A stretch of 64,000 nucleotides of DNA from PLGF01 sp052139695. Its GTDB lineage: Bacteria > Verrucomicrobiota > Verrucomicrobiia > Limisphaerales > Palsa-1400. The stretch lies in contig JBKQWF010000320.1 of assembly GCA_052139695.1 (NCBI GenBank), positions 1-64,000 of the forward strand. The letters are read 5' to 3'. The notes beneath the pieces are model-generated. The model had not been told where the DNA came from, ran no database searches, and worked only from the letters and a program-made list of their open reading frames with translations. Below are positions 27,108 to 37,200 of the stretch, piece by piece (within the stretch, counting starts at the first letter, position 1; every line of letters begins with the position of its first letter). Both the position numbers and the translations under genes were made by a program.

Positions 27108-28457
27108 ATGCCAATGAACAAAATTCCGCGATGGTTGCCTGTTCTTCTGGTACTTATGCTGGCGGGGGTTGGCGTGCGCGCGGATAACTCTCTTCGCTGG
27201 CACTCCAAGCAAAATCAAGTCGATGCGGATTTTCAAAGCTCCGACCTCTCAGCGCTCTTAAAGCAAATCGCCCGTGTGACTGGCTGGGAGATTCACGTCG
27301 AGCCCGGAGTGTCCAATTCCATCGCCGTCAAATTTAAAGACCTTCCGGAAAACGAAGCCTTGCGCCGTCTCCTGGGCAATCTCAATTTTGCCAAGGAGCG
27401 CACCAACGGCGTCACCCGGCTCTTTGTTTATTCGACGGCTCAAGGCGCGGCCACGCGTTTGATCAAGGAGAAGCGCGATTACCGCATTGCGAACGAAGGA
27501 CTGCTGTTGCTCAAACACGGCGCCGATACCAACGCCTTTAATAAACTGGCCAAAAAACTGGGCGCCACCGTCGTCGGGCATGACGACCGCCTCGGCCTCT
27601 ACCGTCTTCAGTTTCCCGATGCCGCCGCGGCCGCAAGCGGGCTGCAATCACTCGCCTCAAGCGGGATGGTCGCCGCCGCCGAAAACAATTTCCTGGTGGA
27701 CCCGCCCGCCCCGGTGCAAATGGCGCAGGTCCCCACGCCCGCCGCCCCCACCGGTTCCCTTTTCAATTTAAATCCGCAGCCCGCCGCCAACGGCCCCATC
27801 GTCGGACTGGTCGATACCGATCTGAATGTGCCGACCCAATACCAGAAATACATGTTGCCGCCGATTGATGAAGTCGGCCAAACCGGGGTTTCCTCCGACT
27901 CGCCTTCGCACGGCACCGTGATGCTCGAAACCATGCTTGGCGCGATGTCCGGCAGTCCCAGCATGGTCCAGCCCGTCATTGTCTATGGAAATACCGATAG
28001 CACCACGATGTACGAGCTGACCGAAGGATTGGTTAAAGCCATCGATGCGGGGGCCAATCCGATCAACGTCAGTTCCGGCGGAACGGGAAATAGCCTGATC
28101 ATGGGCAGCTTGATTCAGCAAGCGACGCAGCAGGGGATTCAAATTGTCGCCGCCGCGGGAAATACCGCAGGCACAGCCGACACTTATCCGGCGGCTTACC
28201 CCGGGGTCCTGGCTGTCACCGCCGCGGCCCCGAATGGCCAACTGGCTTCTTATGCTGACGACGGCAGCTTCGTCCAAGCCATGGCCCCCGGCACCGTTTT
28301 GGTTCCGTGGAACGGCCAAACCTGGATGGTGCAAGGCACTTCACCCGCCACAGCCGACGTGACCGGCGCGATCGCCGAGCTGGAGAACGCCCAGCACCTC
28401 AGTCTGCAACAAGCTGTCAGCCAGGTGACGAAAACCATGCCGCCCCCCACAAAGTAG
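27108..28457 (+). CDS. Secreted subtilisin-like (S8) protein with an N-terminal STN-like domain
   Basis: The ATG at 27108 (or 27114) gives about 449 residues with a signal peptide. Residues about 35-100 resemble the STN domain of secretins and TonB receptors (LSALLKQIARVTGWEIHVEP ... VKFKDLPENEALRRLLGNLNF). After an inhibitor I9-like stretch and a Pro/Ala linker comes a peptidase S8 domain. All triad positions can be seen: Asp in VGLVDTDLN, His in SPSHGTVM and Ser in VQGTSPATADVTG, with the oxyanion Asn in AAAGNTAG. The domain is compact, about 210 residues, and the DTDL and GTSPAT forms differ from the usual DTGI and GTSMA. STN plus S8 is an unusual combination. The likely place of action is the periplasm. 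Confidence 0.75.
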   Translation: MPMNKIPRWLPVLLVLMLAGVGVRADNSLRWHSKQNQVDADFQSSDLSALLKQIARVTGWEIHVEPGVSNSIAVKFKDLPENEALRRLLGNLNFAKERTNGVTRLFVYSTAQGAATRLIKEKRDYRIANEGLLLLKHGADTNAFNKLAKKLGATVVGHDDRLGLYRLQFPDAAAAASGLQSLASSGMVAAAENNFLVDPPAPVQMAQVPTPAAPTGSLFNLNPQPAANGPIVGLVDTDLNVPTQYQKYMLPPIDEVGQTGVSSDSPSHGTVMLETMLGAMSGSPSMVQPVIVYGNTDSTTMYELTEGLVKAIDAGANPINVSSGGTGNSLIMGSLIQQATQQGIQIVAAAGNTAGTADTYPAAYPGVLAVTAAAPNGQLASYADDGSFVQAMAPGTVLVPWNGQTWMVQGTSPATADVTGAIAELENAQHLSLQQAVSQVTKTMPPPTK

Positions 28458-28616
28458 CCAGATGCCCGTGCAGCATATCTAAGTCAGAGGATTAGGGCCT
28501 CTAAAATCCTCGCCGCAACGCGATCGTTTTTCCGAAAGAAGCAAAAAAGCCCTTGACAAATTGAACCGCCCCGCGGAAGAATTGCGGCTCGATCAATTCC
28601 AGAAGACCCTGAAACT

Positions 28617-31600
28617 ATGAAGAAATTAAGACACCTCACCTCTACATTGGCAGCCGCGATGGCGCTGGCTGCCGGTACCACGGCTATGGCGCAGTTCGCG
28701 CCACTCCCGCTGACGAGCAGCAGTTATACCTACGACATCGTTGTCGAATCGAATTTCGCTTACAAAGTATCGCAAGACTGCGTGACCGCCACGATGGACG
28801 CCGGCCCGGCTCTGGGCGGCAACACCTGGTATGAAATTGGGCTGGACAAAGCCTATCCCACCACCGGTTTGCCCCATGCTGGAACGGTGCTGACCAGCGT
28901 GACGCAGAGCGACCATAGCTATCAATTGGCCCCCAGTTGGTTTTCAAACAATGCCGTTTTCGTCGGCCCTTATGATACCAACGTTGATATGCAGGGACCT
29001 GGGTTTAACACCGCCGGCATCAATCTCACCACCCCTGCGGCCTATACGGGGCTCTCGGTTCTGACTTCGGCTGGCAATGGGCCAGTTGGACTCACTGTCG
29101 CCGTCTATCACGCGGATGGATCGACCGATTCGGGCGTTTCCGCTCTGACTGTTCCAGACTGGTTCGACTCACCATCAGACGCGTCAAACCAATCGCCCGC
29201 CGTCATCCTCGCTTATGTCGCCGGTGGACGCGTTACGCCCGTTAACGGCGGTTTTAACAGCGTCCCCTCATCCAATCAAATGAGCCTGTGGTCCGTGGAC
29301 CTTCCTCTGGCCAATGCGACCAGTCCTGTGACGAACATCACCTTCACCTACGCTTCAGGCGGTCGTTGCGCGGTGTTTGCGCTCAGTGGCAGCACTGCTG
29401 CCGGCGGAGTTGGCCCTTATACGCCCATCGCCTTTAGCGCGACTAACTTCAATGCCGACATCGTGGTGGAAGCTCAGACCACTCAGCCCTTTACAGCCAC
29501 AATGGACAACGGGACCAATGTTCTTGGCACCAACGGCTCCACTGGCAACACATGGTTTGAATCCGGCTATGTTCTCAGCGGTCCGCTGGCCAGCCCCGTC
29601 GCGGTGACGACTGTCACGAACGGAGTTCCCGCCGCCGGCTCAACTTTCACCTCGGCTTCCTATCCTTCCAAATACCAAATGGCTGCCAGCTACGCTGCGC
29701 CAAACGCCATCCTGATTAATTCCAATATCACGAGCGCCACGCTCACGCCGACGACACCTACGAACGCCGCGGTGCTTTGCTTCCTGACCTCAGGCGCCAA
29801 TATTGGCGGCGGGACGATGACCAACCTTTGCATTGTGGCGCACAAGGACGGCACCATTGAAACCAACTTCATGTTCATTTACGACTGGTTTAACGGGACC
29901 GCGCTGCCCGCTTGGATCGCCAGTGGACGCGTCCAGTTTGATAACGGGCGTGAACTCAACAATTTCAACTCCGGAGACCCCAGGCTCTTTGACTCCGTTG
30001 TCTTTCTCAAAGACTCCACTAGCCCGGTCACCAACATCACCATTCAGTACTACAATCCTGTCGGTTCCAATGGAAGCAGTTGGAACAGCTACGTGCTAGC
30101 CGTTAGCGCCAGCACGAACGCTCCCGTCGTCGCCACCCTTCCGCCTTTTGCTTTGTCTGACCTTGGCGGAACCACCACGCTTGGGCCGCCCTTCGTTCTG
30201 GGCAGCGGCAACATCACTTATCAATGGTTCAACGGTGCCACCGCCATTGCCAACGCCACCAACGCCACCTATATCACCCCAACGACGCTCGCCGTCGGCA
30301 GCAACCAATACAGCGTGAAGATTGCCAACGCTGTCGCCTCCACCAACCTGCCGATTACCGTGCTGGTCGGGTCTTCCTTGCTCTACAACTCCTCGTTTTG
30401 GACCATCAACAATAACGCCACTGGCTTTGTCACAGACCCCTACATTGCCACGAATATATTCGAGCCGACCGATAACCACGGCAGCGAGGCGTCCAGCGCC
30501 TTCCTCAACAGCCCGGTGCCCGTCAACGGTTTCACGGCAGCGTGGACATACCGGGACGTGACCACGGGCGGCGCCGATGGCACGAGCTTCATCCTCCAGA
30601 ATGACCCGCGAGGAACCACAGCCTTGGGCGGTGGCGGCGGGAGCATTGGTGTCGCGGGCATTACGCCCAGCGCCGAAATCGATTTTGACATCTATTCCGG
30701 CAATGCGCCTTTGGGCGGAAACAACGGCGGCGTCCAATTCCAAACTGGCGGCACTGCCCCAACCCCCCTAACGGGCGCCGCGCCGTATAGCTCCGTTGCT
30801 CCCATCGTCTGGGGCGGCGGTGATTCCATCAACGTTATTGTCAACTACGACCAGAGCGCGGGCACCTTGCAGTTGACGGAGATTGACACCGTCAACAGCG
30901 CGGTCTTCACGACCAACTGGACCGTTGGCGACCTGACCTCTGTGGTGGGCGGCACGACAGCCTATGTGGGCTTCAGTGCTGGCACCGGTGGCGCTCAAGC
31001 GACCCAGACTATTAGCAACTTCTTTTACATCCCCGCCCAAGCGACGCTGGCCGCCGCCATTTCGCCGCCGACGTTCGCCGCCGCGGTCGATCAGCCGGTG
31101 ACCTTTACCGCCGTTCCTCTGGGCAGCCCGCCCTACACCTTCCAATGGTCCTTCAATGGTACCGCCATCGCCGGCGCCACGAACCTGACCTTCACGACCA
31201 ATGCGGTCACAGCCGATGCCGGCACCTACTCGGTCCTGGTTGGCAGCGGCAACCTGACCGCTACGGCAGATGCCACCTTGACTGTTTCGCCCAGCGTCTT
31301 GACCATATTCCCGGTCACGAACGCGCCGATCTTTGCCGGAACCGACAAGACCTTCACCGTCAGCGCTTATGGCCAGCCGCCCTTGACCTATCAATGGTTC
31401 AACGGGGACACTGCCATCAAGGGCGCAACCAACGCGAGCTACACTCCAACGAACCTGGTTCCGGGCACTTACACCCTCTCGGTTGCTGTGAGCAACGCCA
31501 CCAGTTATTCAGAGCCAACGGTGGCAGTAACTGTGGTTCCGGCCACGCCGTTCTCCACGGCTTTGTTGGCCTACAATCCGCTCTCCTATTGGCCGCTTAA

Positions 31601-33626
31601 CGAAACCAACGGAACCACCGCTTACGATTATATCGGCAACAATGACGGCACCTATACGGGCGGCTACACCCAGGGATTGCCGGGGCTGCCCGGCCCTGGC
31701 TTTGGCGTGGGCAATTACTCGGCCGGCTTCGACGGCTTTACCGCCTATGTCGATATTCCCGTCGGTAATCTTAATATCACCAATTCGATTACCGTCATGC
31801 TGATGCTGCAAGCCGGCGCCCCTGCTCTCAGTTTCTCTTCGCCCTTTGACCACACCGATGAGGCTTGGAGAATTGATTATGACACCAGCGGTTTTGCCCA
31901 CTTTGCCGACGGCAATGGCACGGGTGACAGCGATGCCACCGGTTCCAAGAACATCGGTGATGGCAACTGGCACATGATCACTGGCGTTTACAATGGGACT
32001 AATGGCCAATGCGCACTGTATGTCGATGGTCTCTTTGTCACCAGCCACACCAACGAAACTCCGGCCGTCGGCTCGCAAAGCGATGTCTGGATCGGCGGCG
32101 CGCCTGATTACGCAACCGGGTCGCCCAACCGGGATTTTGGCGGCAACCTTGCCGACGCGGTTGTCATTCCTTCCGCACTCGATGCGTCCCAAGTCCAGGC
32201 GCTCTATCAAGCCGCGGATTTTCCGCCGACCGTCACGGTGGTTTCAAACACCTTTGAGGGTGATCTGGGCGGCAGCGTTACATTAACCGCGAGCACCAAC
32301 GGCACCCCGCCGTTGAGCTTCCAGTGGTATTCCCTTAACAGCGGCAATGGCCAAACCAGCCCGCTCGCTGGGCAAACCAACCTGACCTTGACGCTCAGTA
32401 ATTTGGCAGTGTCCCAAAATGGATTGGAGTACTTTGTCATGGTCACCAATCTCTATGGCTCGGCCAACAATTCCAACGCTCCCGCCACGCTCAGCGTGGA
32501 ATCCGGCGCGCCTGTCATCACAGTCGATGTGGCGCCCCTGTCGCTCATCGCGGGCCTGGGCAGTGACCAGACCTTCGACGTGACCGCTTTCGGCACCGCG
32601 CCCTTGGTCTATCAGTGGTATGAAAACGGCGAGGTGATCCCCAGCGCCACGAACAGCAGTTACATGTTTACGGTCCCCGCGGGCACCAATACTTATTACG
32701 TCAAGGTGACGAACAGCTTAGGGTCTGCTACCAGTTCCACCGCCAGCGTGGTTTCGGCGGCGGCCGGCTCCCTCGGCTTCTACAACCCTGCCGACTGGAC
32801 CATCAATACGGGAGGTAACACCTTCCCGACGACCACGCCCAACATCACCGGGCAGGTCTTCTACGGCACCGATGGCGCTGGCAGCGAGGGCGTTACCGTT
32901 TGGTATAACAATTTGGTTTATATCGACGGATTTACCGCTACCTTCACCTACCAGGACGTCGGTGGCGGCCCTGGCAACAACGCTGACGGCGCTGCTTTCG
33001 TCCTGCAGGAAAGCGGTCCCACCTTTATCAGCGGCGCCGGCGGCAGCCTTTCCATCAGCGGCCTGACCCCCAGTGCTGATTGGGAATTCAATCTGTACCA
33101 ACCGAATGGCATCGGAGCCATTTACCACACCGATGGCACCACCGGCGGTTATTTCGGCACGGGCGCCGTCAACGTCTCCAGTGGCGATCCCATCACGGTC
33201 ACGATCCAGTACACGCCCGGCGGAGCAGTGGCGGAAACTCTCTACGACACCCTCTCCCAAGCCACCTATACAACCAATTTCAACATTGGTGATATTACGG
33301 CCTTGCTGGGAAGCAGCTATGCCTATATGGGATTCAGTTGCGCCGATGGCGGGGTGGCTTCCGTCCAGACCGTCAGTGGCTTCATATTCATCAGCGCCAA
33401 GCCGGCTGTAACGGGCCCGACCGTGTCCGCGGCCAAAGGCACGGGTGAAACCCTTGTGATCACCTGGCCTTCGACGACCGCCACCAGCTACGTCCTGCAG
33501 CAGGCCTCCAGCCTGAACGGACCGTGGGTCAACGTCACGACCACTCCCACGGTAGTCGGCGGGAATTACCAGGTCACCGTTCCGACAACGGAAACGGAGC
33601 AGTACTTTAAGCTTACGTCACCGTAA
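28617..33626 (+). CDS. Giant secreted multi-domain lectin/LamG/Ig-like protein (1669 residues)
   Basis: After a signal peptide (residues 1-25, ending AMA) come two related N-terminal units (about 30-260 and 265-500). They share YDIVVES/ADIVVEA, TATMD and GNTWFE motifs. Then follow an Ig-like unit (500-585, ITYQWFNGAT), an L-type-lectin-like domain (586-806), two Ig-like units (808-975, each with YQWFNG or FQWSFNG), a LamG domain (980-1200), two more Ig-like units (1200-1380), a second lectin-like domain (1383-1592) and a C-terminal module (1598-1669, LVITWPSTTATSYVLQQASS ... EQYFKLTSP). No catalytic residues are recognised. It is probably a surface or extracellular carbohydrate-binding adhesin. 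A strong terminator follows. Confidence 0.85.
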   Translation: MKKLRHLTSTLAAAMALAAGTTAMAQFAPLPLTSSSYTYDIVVESNFAYKVSQDCVTATMDAGPALGGNTWYEIGLDKAYPTTGLPHAGTVLTSVTQSDHSYQLAPSWFSNNAVFVGPYDTNVDMQGPGFNTAGINLTTPAAYTGLSVLTSAGNGPVGLTVAVYHADGSTDSGVSALTVPDWFDSPSDASNQSPAVILAYVAGGRVTPVNGGFNSVPSSNQMSLWSVDLPLANATSPVTNITFTYASGGRCAVFALSGSTAAGGVGPYTPIAFSATNFNADIVVEAQTTQPFTATMDNGTNVLGTNGSTGNTWFESGYVLSGPLASPVAVTTVTNGVPAAGSTFTSASYPSKYQMAASYAAPNAILINSNITSATLTPTTPTNAAVLCFLTSGANIGGGTMTNLCIVAHKDGTIETNFMFIYDWFNGTALPAWIASGRVQFDNGRELNNFNSGDPRLFDSVVFLKDSTSPVTNITIQYYNPVGSNGSSWNSYVLAVSASTNAPVVATLPPFALSDLGGTTTLGPPFVLGSGNITYQWFNGATAIANATNATYITPTTLAVGSNQYSVKIANAVASTNLPITVLVGSSLLYNSSFWTINNNATGFVTDPYIATNIFEPTDNHGSEASSAFLNSPVPVNGFTAAWTYRDVTTGGADGTSFILQNDPRGTTALGGGGGSIGVAGITPSAEIDFDIYSGNAPLGGNNGGVQFQTGGTAPTPLTGAAPYSSVAPIVWGGGDSINVIVNYDQSAGTLQLTEIDTVNSAVFTTNWTVGDLTSVVGGTTAYVGFSAGTGGAQATQTISNFFYIPAQATLAAAISPPTFAAAVDQPVTFTAVPLGSPPYTFQWSFNGTAIAGATNLTFTTNAVTADAGTYSVLVGSGNLTATADATLTVSPSVLTIFPVTNAPIFAGTDKTFTVSAYGQPPLTYQWFNGDTAIKGATNASYTPTNLVPGTYTLSVAVSNATSYSEPTVAVTVVPATPFSTALLAYNPLSYWPLNETNGTTAYDYIGNNDGTYTGGYTQGLPGLPGPGFGVGNYSAGFDGFTAYVDIPVGNLNITNSITVMLMLQAGAPALSFSSPFDHTDEAWRIDYDTSGFAHFADGNGTGDSDATGSKNIGDGNWHMITGVYNGTNGQCALYVDGLFVTSHTNETPAVGSQSDVWIGGAPDYATGSPNRDFGGNLADAVVIPSALDASQVQALYQAADFPPTVTVVSNTFEGDLGGSVTLTASTNGTPPLSFQWYSLNSGNGQTSPLAGQTNLTLTLSNLAVSQNGLEYFVMVTNLYGSANNSNAPATLSVESGAPVITVDVAPLSLIAGLGSDQTFDVTAFGTAPLVYQWYENGEVIPSATNSSYMFTVPAGTNTYYVKVTNSLGSATSSTASVVSAAAGSLGFYNPADWTINTGGNTFPTTTPNITGQVFYGTDGAGSEGVTVWYNNLVYIDGFTATFTYQDVGGGPGNNADGAAFVLQESGPTFISGAGGSLSISGLTPSADWEFNLYQPNGIGAIYHTDGTTGGYFGTGAVNVSSGDPITVTIQYTPGGAVAETLYDTLSQATYTTNFNIGDITALLGSSYAYMGFSCADGGVASVQTVSGFIFISAKPAVTGPTVSAAKGTGETLVITWPSTTATSYVLQQASSLNGPWVNVTTTPTVVGGNYQVTVPTTETEQYFKLTSP

Positions 33627-33677
33627 TTGAGCCGTGGCGCTTGCGCGCCCTGGCTAAGTCTAGCGGCTTTTGACAAC

Positions 33678-33710
33678 GGGCCGGGAGTTCATCCCGGCCC
33701 GCCTTTTTTT
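33678..33710 (+). terminator. Intrinsic terminator after the giant lectin gene
   Basis: GGGCCGGGA (33678-33686) pairs with TCCCGGCCC (33692-33700) across a 5-base loop, followed by GCC and seven T residues. It lies about 50 bases after the stop and is a textbook rho-independent terminator. Confidence 0.9.
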
Positions 33711-33739
33711 CCCAGGATCTCCATGAAGTCCCGCAGTTC

Positions 33740-33792
33740 AAAAAAGACTCGCTTTGAAAAAAGCGAGTCAAAGGCCGAACCCCTGGTTCGGC
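33740..33792 (-). terminator. Intrinsic terminator of the DUF3309 gene, with a second hairpin
   Basis: GACTCGCTTT (33746-33755) pairs perfectly with AAAGCGAGTC (33760-33769). On the minus strand the stem is followed directly by six T residues (A residues 33740-33745). A second perfect 8-bp hairpin, GCCGAACC/GGTTCGGC (33774-33792), lies immediately before it in the minus-strand transcript. The unit would end transcription of the small gene at 33819-33977. Confidence 0.85.
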
Positions 33793-33818
33793 ACTCCCGT
33801 CTGATTGGCGCGATCGCG

Positions 33819-33977
33819 TTATATCCTGCCCAACAGCAGCAGGACGACGACGATTAGAACCACCAAGCCCAAACCGCCGCTCGGGTAATAACCCCATCCG
33901 TTGCTATAAGGCCACGCCGGCAACGCGCCGATGAGCAAGATAATCAGGATAATTAAAACGATTGTGGACGCGCTCAT
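33819..33977 (-). CDS. DUF3309 family tiny membrane protein
   Basis: Translation of the minus strand from the ATG at 33977 gives 52 residues. There is a first hydrophobic helix (TIVLIILIILLIGALPAW), a short Tyr/Gly-rich turn (YSNGWGYYPSGG) and a second helix (LGLVVLIVVVLLLLGRI). This is the DUF3309 pattern of small envelope proteins, often stress-induced in Proteobacteria. Function is unknown. It stands alone, with its own strong terminator. The stretch from 33978 to 34204 upstream shows nothing else. Confidence 0.85.
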   Translation of the reverse strand: MSASTIVLIILIILLIGALPAWPYSNGWGYYPSGGLGLVVLIVVVLLLLGRI

Positions 33978-34204
33978 ATTGACTCCTTTTGTTCCTCAGC
34001 ATTCATCTTCCTGCTCCCAGCTAAAAGGATGCCACAAGCCAAATCCCCGCTCACTGTGGAAAATGGATAGGAATTCCCTCCGGCAGCTTGCAAAGTACAT
34101 TGGCGGAGCCGTTTTCTTCAGGAGTGCGATTGCATATTGCATTCCGCTGGCGGCGAATCGCGGCTTTGTTCTTGGAATTGTCCAAGTTATTATTTCGCGA
34201 TGCC

Positions 34205-37200
34205 TTACTGGGCCAGGCGATAGTATGTGCCCGGCAGGCCAGGAACGTTCGTGACCGTGAACGTTCCAGCGCCCACGGTGCGGGCCACGGTTGTCCAATT
34301 GGTCGTCGAAAGGCTGGTGTTTTGCTGGAGCGAGACATTGCTTCCGGCAGTCCAGGTCAAGACGAGGTTGGTCTTGCTGCTGATTTGCGCGGTGAGAGAC
34401 CCTATGCCGGTCGAGCTTGCAAGCGAAGGGACGGAATAGATGCCCCAATTATCAATGCCCCAATACCAACTGCCGGTGCCCACTTGGAACATGCGGAACT
34501 GGACGGAGGGTTGATTGTCGGCTCCCGGCACGGCAAAGGCCTCGAAGCGCTTGCTTTCATAAGCGTCATCATTGACTCGCCCTTCGATAAAAGGCGCCAG
34601 GGCCTGGGTGAGGGGCGCGCCGACGAAGGCGCCAATCGAACCGCCAATGACTTGCCCGGAAGAAGTTGTATAATGGGGACTGATGGCGAAGGCCATGGTT
34701 TCGGCCACGCTGACGTTTCCATTGGGATCATGGACAATCATGGATGGGCCTTGGGTGTCCGATTCTCCCATCAGGAGATAAAGCAGCGGTTGCCAGGTCA
34801 CGCCATCGAAGCTGTATTCCATGCCGTCGATATTGTTTTGGTTCTGCTCGTAGGCACTATCAAAGGCGACGACGATGCCTATTTTCCCGGTGAAGTTATA
34901 TTTCTGGGTATAGACATATTGGATCTGCTGGCCACCGCGGTTATCCGATTCGCAATAAAGAAACTGGTTATTCAACAGGGCGTTGGTGTTAGCGTCAAAG
35001 AACATTCCGTTGAGTTCCTGATTGAGGCCGACATAAAGATGCTGCCCCCAGTCGCCCCATTGCCCGTCACCCGCGTTGAGGACCGTCCAATCCAGAAAGG
35101 CGTCCGAGTTGTAATCGTCGAAATTAGTCGTGCCGGTGGTTTCCTCGGGTGTGGACCAATTAGTCTGGGTCCAGCCAGCCGGAAATTGTCCGTCGGCGAG
35201 CTCGTCGAAATTCTCATAATAAAGCGCATTCGTGAGGACATAATTGCGCAACTTGTTGAACTGCCAAGTGTTGGTGTAGCTTGTCCCACCGGACGCATAG
35301 GTGATCTGGCCTGTATGGATGGTGCGTTTCAACTGCAAACCTGGCGGCGTGTAAGTCACAAAAGTGATACCCGATCCATTGGTGACAGTGGCGTTCACCA
35401 AGCTGCCATCGACAGTTAGCTTGATCGATGAGCTTGTGACTTTGGCGCTGGAACCATCATTGATCTTGACCTGCACGGACGGCCATCCCCAGTCGTCGCC
35501 GCTGTAGGTGGAAAGGAAGGCGGTCGGTCCGGCGTAGCTGACATAGGGCGCGTACGGCGCGCTGCTGGTCAGATAGGCTGGCACATACCCAGGCGTGCTG
35601 GTATCGTTGACCAGTGTTTTTACCCCGTAAGGACTGACCGAGTAAAACTGCAGCCCAGCGCTGCCAGTGTTGTCGGGCAAGGTTCCCGCGCGGAACCAAA
35701 CAATTCTGGTCGCGTAATAACCGGTTTGGGCGACGTTAAAACCAAAGTACGTATCCTCGGGAATATTGCGGCTGTCATAGAGGCCGACCTGGGTCGAAAA
35801 CGAGTCATAAGCGTTTGTGCCGATGGTGATGCGAAAGCCGTCCGCCGCGTTCATGCCGAATTCGTGGAAGCCGGCTGTTAAATAGAGGTAGGTGACAATC
35901 TCGACGGCCAGGTTGGCATCGTCAGAACCTGTTAAACCTGGAATGGTTTGCTCCGTATAATTTGTAAAAGAATCGCCTTGGCTGCCGAAGTAGCAAAAGT
36001 CCACGACACTGTTCATTGGATACGCGCCATTGGCCAGGGAGCCGGGCGTGGCTGTTTCCACTTGGAGCGAACCAGTCATTGGATCGATCAGCACGCCGGC
36101 CAGTTGCGCTTCGGCGCGATCAACGCAGGCGGCCAAATAGCCATAAGTGGTTCCGTCAGCGCTCTCTATATTCTGGTCGGAAATCTGGCTCACCCGCATT
36201 TGAAAACCAGCGTTTCCAGAGGCAGTATTCACCGCGCCGCTTGGTTGCGCGGCGGCCGCTGGGATGGTCGGGTAATTCAAAACGACAAAACTCCAGTTTG
36301 TCGTGTAGTTATCGGGCGGAGTGTTGTTGTCGCTGAAACTGAGGGTCACGGTATGGGTTGAATTGAGCGCAAGCAGGTTGGTCTCCACATAGTCGATCTG
36401 CGTGATCCCGTTGGCTTTGTTGACAGTCGCCGCTACTTTATTGCCATCCAGCGCCAGCGTCACGGTCGAGGGATTGGCGGTCAAGTCTTTGTCCGTAAAG
36501 GTGGCCGCGAGAAGGGGTTCGCCCTGAGCGCCGACGAATCCGTAGCTTGGGGTCAGCCCGCCGGTAGAGGGAGGCAGTTTGGTCACGACTTGAAGAATGT
36601 TGAGCCCAGCCAACCCCCCGGTGTAAATCGCACTCACTTCCGAGGGGCTGAGCACGCGGCCCCAGGCGGCCATGTCATCGATCAGCAAATTGGTCACTTC
36701 GCCGCCGCCGCCGTCGGTGTACAAGCCGGTTCCGTCCTGGCCGATGTTGACCGCGAGGGGGGTGTCAATGTCACCTGTGACGTTGGCCAGCGAGTCGGAG
36801 GCGGCTGTGGGATAATTGGTACCGTCAATATAAACGGTAACCAGTTCAGCGGGGCCTCGGTCAAAAGTCACGCAGACGTGGTGCCAGCCTGACGCTTTGA
36901 TGTCCGGAGTATTCTCGGTGCTTTCCTTACCCGAGTCCCCGTTCTGGTCCGTCACATTAATGCGCAGCGAGCTGGGTTCGGTGAAGATGCCCCAACCCGG
37001 GTTGCCGCTGCTATTCCAGTCCTTATTGGAAATAAAAGGAATGTCGCCCGCCTGATTCGTGAAACTGGTCCAGAAGGCAATGCTGAAGCTCGCGGCCGAG
37101 TCGAAGAGGAGGTTGGTCGGGTGGCCCAGGGTAACATAGCCAATGACAGACCCGTCAAAAGAGGTCGTGCAGGAAACCGCGCCCGCTCCGATGAATCCCT

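Noticed and set aside
28553..28558. TTGACA hexamer before the giant lectin gene as a promoter
   Set aside because: No acceptable -10 hexamer at 16-18 bases; the downstream sequence is GC-rich.
34088..35419. 443-residue ORF antisense to the LamG protein
   Set aside because: Shadow frame; no family features, while the minus-strand gene has signal peptide, LamG domain and C-terminal module.
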